Notes under the pieces: generated by a model | What the model saw: only the letters and a program-made list of their open reading frames with translations | Told to the model about the DNA's origin: nothing | Database searches by the model: none | DNA from: Monodelphis domestica | Taxonomy: Eukaryota; Chordata; Mammalia; Didelphimorphia; Didelphidae | Direction: 5' to 3' | DNA length: 64,000 bases | Assembly: GCF_027887165.1 (NCBI RefSeq) | Contig: NC_077228.1 | Coordinates: forward strand, 103,328,206-103,392,205 | Shown: positions 1 through 11,499 of the stretch, piece by piece | Layout of the letters: every line of letters begins with the position of its first letter | Numbering within the stretch: position 1 is the first letter of the stretch | Program-made: the position numbers and the translations under genes

Positions 1-26
1 GTATGAACAATTTAATGGCTCTTTGG

Positions 27-1110
27 AACCTACAACTTTACTAGAGTTATTCATTATTCCAACTAGTTTTTAGTTGATTCTCTAGGATTCTTTAAGTATG
101 CCATCATATCATCTGCAACGAGTAGTAGTTTTAGTTTTCTACTTGCCTATATGAATTCCTTCAATTAATTTTTCTTCTCTTAATGCTAAAGTTAGCATTT
201 TTAGTGCAATATTCAAAAATAGTGCTGATAATGGACACCCTGCTTCACCCTTGGCCTTATTGAGGCTTCTAACTTGTCCCCATTACAAATTATATTTGCT
301 GATGGTTTTAGAGAAATACTATTTATCATTTTAAGGAAAAGCTCATTTATCGCCATGCTTTCTAGTGTTTTTAATAGAAATGGATATATTTTGTCAGACT
401 TTTTCTGCATCTATTGAGATAATCATATGATTTCAGTTACTTTGGTTATTTATATGGTTAGTTATGCTGATAGTTTCCCTAATATTAAACCATTCTCTTT
501 AATGAAATTATCGATTGTTTCTGTAGATTGTTCTTTGACTCACCTCTTTTTAAGAATTAGATTATTTAGTGTCCAAATATTTTTCAATTTTTCTTTTCAT
601 AGATGCTTATTGATTATAATTTTATTGCCTTATGATCTGAAAAGGATGCATTTATTATTTCTATTTTTCTGCATTTGGTTGTAAAGTTTCTTATGCATTA
701 TTATATGAATGATTTTTGAGTAGGTGCTGTGTATTGCTGAAAATATAGTATATTCCTTTTTTATTTCCATTCAATTTTCTCCAGAGATCTATTAAATCTA
801 ATTTTTCTAAAGTTTCATTCACTTCCTTCTTATTTTTGTTTGTTTGTTTGTTTTGTTTTTGGTTATTGTTGCTGTTAAATGTATCTAATTCTGAGAGGGG
901 AAGGTTCAGACCCCCCTAGAAAAAACTTTCTATTTCCTCCTGAACTCATTTAATTTTTCCTTTAAAAATTTGAAGGCTATATAATTTAATTCATATGTGT
1001 TTTAGTACTGATATTATTTCATTGTCTACCAAATGTTATTTTTCCTTATCCCTTTTAATTAGATGTATTTTTGATTTAGTTTTGCCTGAGATCAGACTTG
1101 CTACTCCTGC
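27..1110 (-). mobile_element. LINE-1, left part (reverse transcriptase to endonuclease region)
   Basis: Antisense ORF2. Reverse-complemented, 60-120 encodes the ADDM-type catalytic motif of the reverse transcriptase (LLADDMMAYLKNP...). The copy runs toward the endonuclease end and stops at ctactcctgc (1101-1110), where a younger LINE-1 begins. It continues at 6389. Many stops; inactive. The normal 3' end and poly(A) are absent although a 16-bp target duplication lies immediately left. Confidence 0.85.
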
Positions 1111-1189
1111 TTTTTTTTTTTTTTACAATAGGCACAAAATAGAAAAGGCACAATAGAGCCTTTTTCTGGGTTATACATGTATTATCAGG
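1111..1189 (-). mobile_element. Younger 5'-truncated LINE-1, 3' end
   Basis: T14 (1111-1124) is the poly(A) tail of an antisense LINE-1, followed by 3' UTR (gttatacatgtattatca). That 3' UTR resumes at 4993 (tgtaaaacatatttcc); the joined order matches the undisturbed LINE-1 3' UTR at 33100-33150. The interruption is an LTR element. Confidence 0.82.
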
Positions 1190-1487
1190 TGTATAATTGA
1201 AAATCTGTTACCTTAAAAAAAGTACTACATTTCCCGGGAGCCTACTGACTTTCTATCATTACGTACTTCCTGTAGACAGGGGATATTAGGCGTGGACATG
1301 GAGGGTCCCACCTCTTTACCTCCTATCCCTAGCTTGGTGGTAGTAAGGTGTGTGTTTGAACTGGCTGATTAGCCATGGGCACATGGTCTTTATTTTTTAT
1401 CTTCTTTATTCCTTGATTTCTAATGAATATTAATAAATCCCTTAAAATATAAAATTTTTATTAATGACATTAATTTTAATTTTTACA
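1190..1487 (+). repeat. Left LTR
   Basis: Matches 4694-4992 along its length. Shared blocks include acttcctgtagacagg, gaactggctgat, tttattccttgatttctaat and acattaattttaattttt. It carries a polyadenylation-like ttaataaatccc and the motif ACTACATTTCCC at 1224. Confidence 0.85.
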
Positions 1488-4400
1488 TTGATGGCAACCA
1501 CTAATTGGAGAAACTCTCAATTTTTTAAGATAGCCTAAATAAATTTTTTTAAAGCCACATTTCTCTTGCCAAGGCTTTTCACCCACCCTTGAGAACTCCA
1601 AGAGAACTCTGAACTCTCTTTGGAGCTGCTGCCCTTTTCTTTCCCTATGTCTTGCCTGGTTTCTCTCCCTACCAGCCAGGCTATTTTTAGCCAGGGGAAT
1701 ATTGTAGAAGAGGAGATAAGCTGCTTCTCTCGCCCATCTATTTGAGCCCATGTTCCTCAGCTCCTTGCTGCTGCCTCTGGCTTTGCTGCTGCTGATACTG
1801 CCTGCTCCTGCTCCTGCTCCTACTCCTGAATTCTCCTCCTGATCTCCAGTCCCAACCCTGACTGCTGATGTTGGTCCTGCTGGACTGCTGGTAGCTGCCA
1901 ATGTGTTTTTGGAACTTGCAAGCTTAGAGCAGATCTCTGGGCAACTGGTAAAAACTGGGATATATTTTCCTTAGGCAACAATTAGCCTCCTAAATCCCTC
2001 TCCATTTTGCTGGGGAAACTAGTGTTTTACCTCATGGGGGGAAGGGAAGATGGAAGTTATTCTTCCAAACAGGAAGTAAATTACAAGCATCGCTTACTCT
2101 TTGAAAGAGCGGTACCTTACCTATTTCAAACAGCTTCTACCATTCATGAGTGCACTGATCTTTTCACTTATCTATCCTGAGATTCAGGGGAGAAATTAAT
2201 CTCCCTACAATCCTTTGCCACTTGAGTCTGTCCAGTCTCTAAGATTCATTCAGTTTGAGATTCCTCAAACCCAAGTTCTCCCTTGCTATGGGAAATTTCA
2301 CAGTCCTGACAAAAGGAATCTGAACAGATAGATAAAGGAACTTTAAAGAGACTGGAGGTAAACATTTTAAACCTTTTCAGACTCCATTGTTTCATGAAAG
2401 TCTCTGTATTTTATTGTATTTTGCTGATTGTCTGCTTTCAGATTTAATTCTGTTGTTTTAAGTTCATATATTAATATATTCAATACTTTTCTGGTACACT
2501 GAATCAGTTTAGTCTACTGTGTTTTAACTATTAGATATATTCTATTACTTTTCCCCTACAACTACTGAACAAAATAATGTAAAATATTTTAAAAAGCCCA
2601 TAACCAGCTTTTTCTTCCATTTGGGGGGCATTGTTAAATTGTCACATATGTGATGATGGACTTTGTCAACCTGGTTAACAACTTTTAGAGAATTTAATGA
2701 GCTAAATATCTCAAATTGATTTTAAGGGGTCTTTAGACATGAATTTTAGATTTTTTTCAACAACTCTGACTGATCATTTTGCCTGCCTCTGAGTTATTTG
2801 TAACAAGAGGTAAAAGGTCTATGTTAGTAGCTGAAGTGAAGCACTATTATAATCCCCACCTCTGCATTTATAAAAATGTGAAAGGATGGGACATAACAGT
2901 CTCACACTAAAGATCTGGGAAGTTGATCCCAGGGCATGGTACTCCTGCATGGTTCCCAAGAAGGAGCATCTCTCATCTGTAACTCTTCAACTCACTCTAC
3001 CCTTCCACCAGAATGATCTAGATTCTTGGTGACATTTTTAGACCCAACATCAACAGTACAGAGGTTTGGTTTTTTCTAGACTCCTGTGCCACAACATTTA
3101 TAATGATGGCAGTAATAGATTTAAAAAAAATATCTCAGCCAAGGTTGAAACATTGCTACATCTGAAAAACTTTTGACAAGTATCCATTAGTTTAAATGTT
3201 ACACAGCTGACTTATGTGAATCCTATATGATAGTGGGTTTGTTTGCTATTGTAATTAAATGGGCTATTATAACTTTGGGGATTTTGATACCTTTTGAATG
3301 TACATTTCCTGTTGTACTACTGTTCTTTATTAAAAAAAACTTAGTGGATCGTGGCCAAGTTTGAAAAGGAAATGGATTTCATTTTTTGGTGAGAAACCTT
3401 TGTATTCTACCTTTTCTTAGCTGACACAGTGTGTCAATGACTGTAAGTTATATATTTTTTTTATTTTTAAAACTTTTCTATTATTGTTTTTGCTTGCATG
3501 CGCAATATACTATTTCAATTTAATTTTTTCTCTCCTTTTTGTATTTGAAGCACATATCACCAGTATTGAGACTTTCTTTACCTTTTTTTTATTTTGCAGT
3601 AATATAAGTTTAAAATACAATTGACCTAATGCCATTGCTTACCCAAAAAGCTTTAGACTATAAAAATGATGCCACTTGTTGTTTAAAAAAATTATGAAAC
3701 TTTGCTTAATGATTCTGTCTGATTCCAGGAGAAGGGAATACAAAAAGAGCCTTTTCACAGTGCCAAAGAAGCACAAAGCTAAACTACATAGTCCCTGTTG
3801 AGCACAAGTTCAAAGAGACCAACCAATCCCAATGGGATTGAGGAAATTTTGAGCCAAGACAAGAGAAATTGAACTTGTTTGGGGTTCAAGGTTGTAGCTG
3901 TTTTGAGATATGTCAAAGACAGGTTTTTCTTGTCCCACATTCTACCAAGTGTCTCAAATTTGGCACCTCCCTGGCTCCTATAATCTGATCCCTTTTCTGT
4001 CTTTCATTGTGTGGCAAAACTTTTTGTAGTCTTGGCTGCTGATTGGGAAAGTGCATAATTACATAAATCACTTTAATTGGGCCTGGATTCAAGGACCTGT
4101 TATAGGTTTATTTTCTTTTACTTAAAATTTTTACACACAAGACTTTCATAATCTATATCTCATCCAGAAATTATTTTTTCTTTTTTCTTTGGATTTTTTT
4201 GATGTTTTTCATTTCTCTTATCAATTGATTCATATACCTCATAACTCAGCAATGCATCCCTAAGTGGTCCCTGTATTTTTCAACACCCTCTTCATGGGGG
4301 GAGGGGATGTATTATTATTCTAAAATACAAAGTTTAAATTTTTTTTTAGAGTAATTTTAGGATAAGAAACATGCTACCTCTCTGAGTCCAGAAAGTAAAC

Positions 4401-4693
4401 TGTTTGGAGAAGGCACCATGAAGATGTCTCTACAGACCACACACTGCACCAGAAGATCCAGAGTGAACTTTGTGATGTGTGGATTTGAACTGTGTGGGGT
4501 TGAATGCGTTTGTTTTTTATATATACTCTTATGCCAAAGGGGACTTCCCCCTAACTGGCTTTTTGTCAATGCACCTAGCAATCATTGGTTTTGCTCTCTT
4601 TTCCTCTTATCCTCAAATTAGTGTAATTTCAAAGTTGGTTGTTTTTACAAGATCCATTGGAGAGAGTAGTCTTCCATGGATCTCAGAAGGCAA

Positions 4694-4992
4694 TGTATAA
4701 TTGAAAATCTATTACTCTAAAAAAAGAACTACATTTACCAGGAGCCCACTGACTTCCTGTCTTTACGTACTTCCTGTAGACAGGAGATATTAGGCGGGGA
4801 CATGGAGGGCCCTGCCTCTTTACTTCCTGTCCCGAGCTTGGTGGTGGTAAGGTGGGTGTTTGAACTGGCTGATCAGCCATGGGTATGTGATCTTTATTTT
4901 GTATCCTCTTTATTCCTTGATTTCTAATGATAATTAACAAATCCCTTAAAATATACTGTTTTTATTATTCACATTAATTTTAATTTTTCACA
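4694..4992 (+). repeat. Right LTR
   Basis: Second copy of the LTR. The stretch just before it (ctcagaaggcaa) is only weakly purine-rich for a polypurine tract. The sequence after 4992 is LINE-1 3' UTR. Confidence 0.85.
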
Positions 4993-6380
4993 TGTAAAAC
5001 ATATTTCCATATTGTTCATTTTTGTAAGTGAGTAATCTTATAAAACCTAAACTCCAAAACATAAACCCAAACAAATGACTGAAAAATCATATGATTATCG
5101 ATAGTTTTGATCTCTTCATCTGAAAACTGCTTATTCGTAGCCTTTGACCATTTGTCTAATGGGGAATGACTTGTATTCTTATAAATTTGATTTAGTTCTT
5201 TACATATTTGATAAATGAGAACTTTATTAGAGAAATTTTTATAAAATTTTCCCCCAGTTTGTTGTTTCCCTTCTAATCTTGTTTGCATTGGTAAAAAGGT
5301 ACAAACCTGTTTAAATTTAATATAATCAAAATTACCTATTTTACATTTTGTAACATTCTCTATCTCTTATTTAGTTATGAATTCTTTACTTGCCCATAGA
5401 TCTGACAGGTAAACTATTTTATATTCCCCTAATTTACTTATAATATTGCACTTTATGTCTAAATAATATGTTTATTTTGACCATATTTTTGTATGGGGTG
5501 TGAGATATTGATCAATGCCATATTGTTTTATAATTTTCCCAGAACTTTTTGTCAAATAGTGAGTTCTTATCCCCAATGTCATGATTTTTGGGCTTATCAA
5601 ACACCAGATTGCTGAGGTCATTTACCCCTAATCTATTTCATTGATCCACCATTCTATTTCTTAGCTAGTGACCAGATTGTTTTGATGATTACTGCTTTAT
5701 AGTACAGTTTAAAATCTGGTACTGCTAAGTCACCATTTTTCACATTTTTTTTCATTATTTCCCTTGATATTTTTGATCTTTTGTTCTCCCAAACAAATGT
5801 TATTATCATTTTTTCTAGGTCTGTAAAATGTTTTTTCAGTAATTTGATTGGTATGGCTCTGAATAAGTAAATTAATTTAGGTAGATTGCCATTTTTGTTA
5901 TATTAGCTCTTCCTACCCATAAACAGTTCATGTTTTTCTAATTATTGAGTTCTAACTTTATCTATGTGAAAAACATTTTGTTATTGTGTTCATATAATTC
6001 CTGTGTTTGTCTTAACAAATAGATACCCAAATATTTTACATTTTCCTTAGTGATTTTAAATGGAATTTTTCTTTCTAACTCTTGCTGCTGGACTTTGTTG
6101 GAAATATATGGAGATGATGATGATTTATGTAGGTTTATTTTATATCTTGCATCTTTGTTGAAGATAGTAATTATTTCAACTAGTTTTTGGTTCATTCTCT
6201 AGGATTCTCTGAGTATTTTCATCCTATCATCTGCATAGAGTGATAGGTTAGTGTCCTCATTGCCTACTTTAACTCCTTTGATTTTCTTCTCTTATTTCTA
6301 AAGCTAATATTTCTAGTACAATATTAAATAATAGTAGTGATAATGGGCATCCTTGCTTCATCCCTGTCTTATTGGGAAGA
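4993..6380 (-). mobile_element. Younger 5'-truncated LINE-1, ORF2 part
   Basis: Antisense ORF2: 5016-5288 encodes KELNQIYKNTSHSPLDKW (near the C-terminus), 5962-6195 encodes the post-RT NQKLVEIITIFNKD...KYLGIYL segment, and 6200-6300 the RT core. It is truncated at 6380. actcctgc (1103-1110) and actcctaac (6380-6388) are the likely target duplication inside the host LINE-1. Its RT segment (6175-6380) repeats that of the host LINE-1 (55-290). Confidence 0.83.
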
Positions 6381-6388
6381 CTCCTAAC

Positions 6389-8516
6389 CTATTTCCATGG
6401 CAGATGATCCTTGAAGCACAATAGATTCTGCTCCAGTACCTTTCCTTTACTCTGTATGTGTATCCCTGCCTCAAATATGTTTTTAGTAAACAATATATTG
6501 TAGGATACTGTTTTTTAATCCACTCTGTTATCCTCTTCCATTTTATGGGTGAGTTCATCCCATTCATGATCACAGTTATGATTACCATCTGTGTATTCAT
6601 CTCTATTTTATTTTCTCCCTTTTCTCTTGCCTTTTCTCTCTCCTTTTACTCTAGTCCTCCTCACAAGTGTTTTGTTTTTAAGCACCCCCCTCCCTTTTTT
6701 TGTTTAGGTCTGTTCTTTTCATCAGGAATGCTTGGAAATCTTTTATTTTTATCAAATCACCAACCCCCCTCACTCCTTGAAAGAATATACCAGGTTTTTC
6801 AGGGTAGGTGATTTTTGGTTGTAAACTTGGTTCCTTTGCCTTCCAGAATATCCTATTCCAAGTCTCCTAATTATTTAATATGGAGGCTAACAGTTCTGTG
6901 TAGTTCTGATTGTGGTGCCATGATATTTGAATTGTTTCTTTCTAATTGTTTACAGTATTTTCTCCTTGACCTGGGAGCTCTTAAATTTGACTATAATGTT
7001 CCTAGTAGTTGTTATTTGGGTATTTTTTTTCAGGAGGTGATTGGTGTATTCTTTCAATTGCAATTTGACCCTCTTTTTCAAGAATATCAGGGCAATTTTC
7101 TCTTAAATTTTTTGTAATGTGACTTGCAGATAGTCCAATAATTCTTGGACTTTCTCTCCTGTATCTATTTCCCAGGTTAGTTGTTTTTTCAATAATATAT
7201 TCCACATTTTATTCTTTTTTTGCCCTTTTGATTTTGTTTTATTGTTTCTTGATGTCTCATGAAGTCATTAGCTTCTATTTGCCAAGTTCTAATTTTTAAG
7301 AAATTATTTTCTTCCATGAGCTTTTGAATCTCCTTTTCCATTTGACCGATTCTGCTTTTTAAGTTGTTATTTTCTTTTTGCATTACCTTTATTTCTTGTA
7401 ACCATTTTTCTTTTGCCTCTCTTATTTGATTTTGGAATTTCTTTTTAAGCTCTTCCAGAGACTAAGACAAATTCTCATTTTTCTTTGATTTTATTTTTTT
7501 ATAGCGTCTTTGATCTCACTGTCCCCTTCTGAATTTTTACCTTGCTCTTTTTTGTCATCATAATAATTTTCTATGGTTAAATTGTTTTTTTTAACTTTTA
7601 TCTTAAAAGTGGGCTTTGTTCTCAGGGCAGAGAGGGTACTCTTCTGAACTTTAACTTCTTTACTGCTACCCTCACTTCTAGTTTTGAGTTTCTATAAGTT
7701 TCAGTTCTTCCGAGATCATATGATGGCCTGTGGACTGGGAACTCTGAAAGTCACTTCCAACTGCTGATTCAGTCTCTTTCAGGGACTGTTGATGGCTCAC
7801 AGGGCACAGAGCACTGTAGGCTACCTTGTGTGCATAGGTAGAGGCTACAGGGCTCACTCAGAACTTACACAGGCCAGCTGCACTGCAGACTGCCTTGTCG
7901 GTGACTCAGGCCCTCGCTACAGTCTTAGGCATGGTGCTGCAAGCATCATTCTGGGACTACACCAGCCAGGTTCACTGTGGATTCCCCCATAATGGAGGTT
8001 GGGATCTCATTGCAGACTTGGGAAGGGGCTCTGGGTCTCCCCTTAGATTTGTACCAGCCAGGTACACCATGGACTGCCTTAAGCTAGGGCTTGGGGCCTC
8101 ATTGCTAGCTTGCTCTGGGGCTTGGAACTTCAAGAGGTGGGTGTGGGCTTCTCTGCTATTGGATTAGGCAAAGTCTTGGGGTCTTGATTTTGGCTTGAGC
8201 CCAGTCAGAACCTGAAGCAGTAGATTTGAGGTAGGGGAGCTTCTTGTTGGCTTGTGTTGGTACTCGGCTCCTGGCTACACAGCCTTTATGTGAGCTGTGC
8301 AGTTTTGCTGCTGGCTGCATTCCTCTCTCTCCCCAGATCCTCTCTGCCTGCCTTCCAACTTGTTTTCTGCAGGAGAGTTGCTTCATTCCTTCCCCTTGTT
8401 GATTCTGCCCCTTTGGCATTTGTTTTGAAGCATTATTTTAAGGTTGATTGGAGTGGATTCTCAGAGCAGATTCCAGCTGTTTGTGCTTCTACTCTACCAT
8501 CTTGGTTCTACTTCTT
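6389..8516 (-). mobile_element. Same LINE-1, right part (ORF2 start, ORF1, 5' UTR)
   Basis: Continues the antisense element of 27-1110. The ORF2 N-terminus lies at 6400-6600 (protein stretch NGMNSPIKWKRITEWIKKQ, endonuclease start). ORF1 follows: the RRM-like part at about 7002-7205 (SPRIIGLSASHITKNLRENC) and the coiled coil at 7189-7383 (heptad-like QMEKEIQKLMEENNFLKIR). A GC-richer 5' UTR of about 800 bases runs to 8516, where the element begins, on its own strand, with agaaccaagatggtagagt. This is a rare 5'-complete copy, but broken by many stops and an insertion. Confidence 0.85.
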
Positions 8517-8690
8517 TTTAATGGCTCTTTGGGCATGGTTCTAAATTGCTCTCCAGAATGGTTGTATCATTTCACAGCTCACCAACAGTGCATTACTGTC
8601 CCAATTTTACCACATCCCTTTTTTCAACTCTCCTTTTTATGTTATCTGAATGCATTAGACTATTAACTGATGTGAAGGGCTACTTTCCCC
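8517..8690 (-). mobile_element. LINE-1 fragment (oldest layer of the left-edge nest)
   Basis: Antisense LINE-1 ORF2 C-terminal region; the segment tgctctccagaatggttgta matches the same ORF2 part seen near 28400 and 37440. Bases 1-26 of the window belong to the same element: both contain tttaatggctctttgg (11-26 and 8517-8532). This is the 16-bp target duplication made when the next LINE-1 inserted. The element continues left beyond the window. Confidence 0.8.
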
Positions 8691-8831
8691 ATCCCTCATC
8701 TCCCTTTAGGCCAAACAGTCCTGGAAAGCAATCTTGTGGTTTATGTATGTTCTGATTCATTTATCCTTTTGAGTTTCAGGCGCAAGAGGTAAGTAGGTAG
8801 AATAATTGTATGACATGAGGTAAAGAAGTTA

Positions 8832-9095
8832 TGGGTAGCTAGGTGATACCTAGAGTGGATAGAGTGTCAGGCATAGAGTTAGGAAGACTCATCTTCCTGA
8901 GTTCAAATTTGGTCTCAGATATTAGCTAGTTGTGTGATCTAGGGCAAGTCACTTAAGCCTGTTTGTCTCAGTTCATTCTCTGTAAAATAGAATAGAGAAG
9001 GAAATAGCAAAACACTCCAGTATCTTTTACCAAGAAAACTCCACATGGGGTCACAAAGAGTCAGATACAACTGAAAAATGACTGGACAACAAAAA
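8832..9095 (+). mobile_element. Full-length metatherian CORE-SINE with BovB/RTE-like tail
   Basis: tRNA-related head (gggtagctaggtgatacc), CORE region (tgtgatctagggcaagtcac), then the RTE-like end with ggtcacaaagagtcagatac and aatgactggacaac. Length of about 264 bases is complete for this class. Confidence 0.88.
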
Positions 9096-9937
9096 GGAAG
9101 TTATACAGTTATCCCTGCTACATTTCAATTTTCCCCATAGTGGTTTCAATATATTGCAGGTCAGCATAAGAAGTTAGATAGCAATTTTTGGAGAGTTTTG
9201 CAGAAGCCACAGATGACATGCCAAGACCAGAAGGTGACAGAAAAAATTTAGAAACTCAGAAATGAATACTTTACCCAACATTTAAAACAAGGCACTATAA
9301 ATATCCCATAAAAGAAAAAAAAGAATTCAGACTTCTTTGCTGATAAAAAGGGAGGGCCAAAAAGTTTTTATGAGAATTTTCCAGGTTGCAGGGGCACACT
9401 TCTAACTCTGCAATGTGGAAAGGATACCTGTAGTACTAGCTGGTGGAGGCCATTTTATGCCAGGTTGAGCAGTTTAGATTTTATTTGGTAGACAAAGAAG
9501 GGTTTTGAACAGAGGAGGGATAAGATAAGTGAAAAGATACCCAAGAGATTAATCTGCATTGGTGTGGAGGGTGGACTGGAGATGGGATGAGATGAGAGTA
9601 GAGGCAGGAACTAAAGCAATTAGTATTTATTAAGACCTGCCTCCTCTGTCACCAAAGTTGCCCCAACTCCCACTTACTATCATAGAATCAAAGAATCTTA
9701 GAGATGGAAAGGACTTTCAATTACAGCCAAGCCAAGATGGCAAACTTAAGCACCTATTATGTTCTGGGCATTATGTTAAGGATTTAAGGATTATGCTAGG
9801 GTTTCAAAGAAAGTCAAAAGACAGACCCTGCCCTTGACAAAATAAATAAATATGTGCAAACATGTTACATTCTCTAAACGTTATGAACCTATTTATGTGG
9901 GAATCATTCTCAACAAAGGTTCATTTATTGATTTATT
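9096..9937. other. Non-coding, mostly old repeat debris
   Basis: No gene seen. 9400-9620 has wording of a long ancient interspersed family (ttttgaacagaggagggata, then gtggactggagatggg), and 9735-9850 resembles its tattaagcacctactatgtg module. 9100-9330 may be decayed transposon sequence I cannot name. Confidence 0.45.
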
Positions 9938-10115
9938 CAAACCCTTGCTTTCTGTCCTAGAAGCACTCTAAAACAGAAAAGTAGTAAGGGGTAGGAAAAT
10001 GAGGTTAAGTGACTTGCCTAGTGTCATACAACTAGGAAATCTCTGGGCTAGATTTGAACCCAGAACTATCCAACTCCAAGCCTGGCTCTCAATCTATTAT
10101 GTCACCAATTGCACC
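9938..10115 (-). mobile_element. Metatherian tRNA-derived SINE (Mar1/WSINE type)
   Basis: Antisense copy: A-rich tail side ccttgctttctgtcctagaa, CORE gttaagtgacttgcctag, and degenerate head complement ctatccaactccaagcctgg. Strongly diverged. Confidence 0.75.
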
Positions 10116-10119
10116 AACA

Positions 10120-11495
10120 AGCATTAAGTGCCCACCATGTGCCAGGAATTGTGCTAAAGTAATGAGGACACAAAGTAGAAAACATAGTCTCTGATCTCAA
10201 TGAGTTCACATTTTAATAGGAGGAGAAAATATGCAAAAAAATCCCTCTGCATATGTATGTTCTAAGATATGTATTTAGAGCTCCCAAATATCCAATAATT
10301 TTGGCCATAACTTTATACTCCACAGTTTGGGAAAAAATCTGAAGTACATGAAATCTTAGGTGCCTTCCAGCTTCAACCATTCTATAAGTCTATGACTTGG
10401 TCTGCCTAGAAGTGATTTCTATAGCAAAAAATGCCCTTTGACAATCAGACACTCAAGGACAAGGGCTTTTAATCTTGTTTAGGCTACAACCAACCCTTGC
10501 TCTCCAATGATCTTCTTTCCTACTCCTATATCTAATCACTAGGGGAAAAATAATCCAATGCCTAAATTGTTCAAGCCAGGGAGAGTTGATATATTCAGCT
10601 GGACTCTGAGACCTCCATGGAAAATTCCTACAATCTTTGCCTCAGTTTGAGAAACATGGCTCCCTTTGCTGTTTTTGCCCTCTATGCACAGAAGGAGAAG
10701 GATCTCACAGCATGGCCAGAAAACCCCAGGTATCCCCAGACTCGTGGTGGTTGTCTTGCCCTTAGCCATGGAGGTAGGATCCAATGAGGCTTCAGTGGGG
10801 AGCACTTGGACGCTAACTCTCCTGGAGCCCTCCTCCCTCCCCATCCTCCCCAAGTGGCTCCTGCCTCTTTCAGCTGTAGGCTGGCCAGCTCTGATGAGTA
10901 ATGCTCATCAGTCACTGTTGTTGGAGTAGTGATGATGGTATAATGAGCACAAACAGTAATTAAGGTAATCGTTGTGTTTAGACATAGCCGACCTCACTAC
11001 CATGAGTTTGGGATGGAGAGAAAATGTCGGACCCAACTCAAGAGGTCTGCTTGGACACACCCTGTCATGTCTCTCAGCCACCTGACTACTCTCTGGTTCA
11101 GTTATGGCACCTCCGTGTGGGTGGGTAGCAAAGGGTTTCTTTCAGGCTGTTTCATTTGCTAATGGTTTGGATTAGAAGAGGGGACATAGACCTCCCATCC
11201 TGAGGGGGCCTGAAAGGGCAGCATTCTCCTCCAAGTGCTTATAACCCCAGAACTCAATCTCCATGGAAAATGAGCACCCATCCCTTACCCTGGAGCACCA
11301 TTCCTGCTTTCTCAAGAGAAGTAGGAAGTTTTGAATACAGAGCCCTTAAAAATGAGTTAATTTGTCTCCCTACAATGTAAGTGGTTTAACCTAATTGTTA
11401 GTGTTGATAGTAAGCCAATGTTCACCAAGTGCCAGCTGGCCCCTTCCCTCTGGGATGTCTTATAGGCACTTCAGATTCAATATATACATCAGAAG
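10120..11495. other. Non-coding; old repeat then unique sequence
   Basis: 10120-10235 is an ancient module (caccatgtgccaggaattgtgctaaa...). 10240-11495 shows no repeat I recognise and no credible exon. The G+C-richer part at 10690-10880 has short frames on both strands without recognisable content. Confidence 0.5.
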
Positions 11496-11499
11496 ATGC

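Larger units (their letters stand above)
1190..4992 (+). mobile_element. LTR retrotransposon / endogenous retrovirus-like fossil
   Basis: Two direct repeats of about 300 bases (1190-1487 and 4694-4992) flank about 3.2 kb. Both start TGTATAATTG and end near CA, and the flanks join into one LINE-1 3' UTR, so this is a single insertion, not two solo LTRs. A 4-bp duplication (cagg/catg) is possible. The orientation is suggested by AATAAA in the left LTR. TGGCAACCAC shortly after the left LTR could be a primer-binding site. I see no recognisable gag, pol or env, so it is a non-coding or heavily decayed element of unnamed metatherian family. The LTRs differ at roughly one position in eight by eye, which makes it old, but it is younger than the three LINE-1 layers around it. 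Confidence 0.75.

Noticed and set aside
1476-1901. Minus-strand frame of 141 codons just after the left LTR
   Set aside because: Ala/Gly/Ser-rich from a CTGCTC-type simple stretch, in the wrong orientation for the element, with no known domain.
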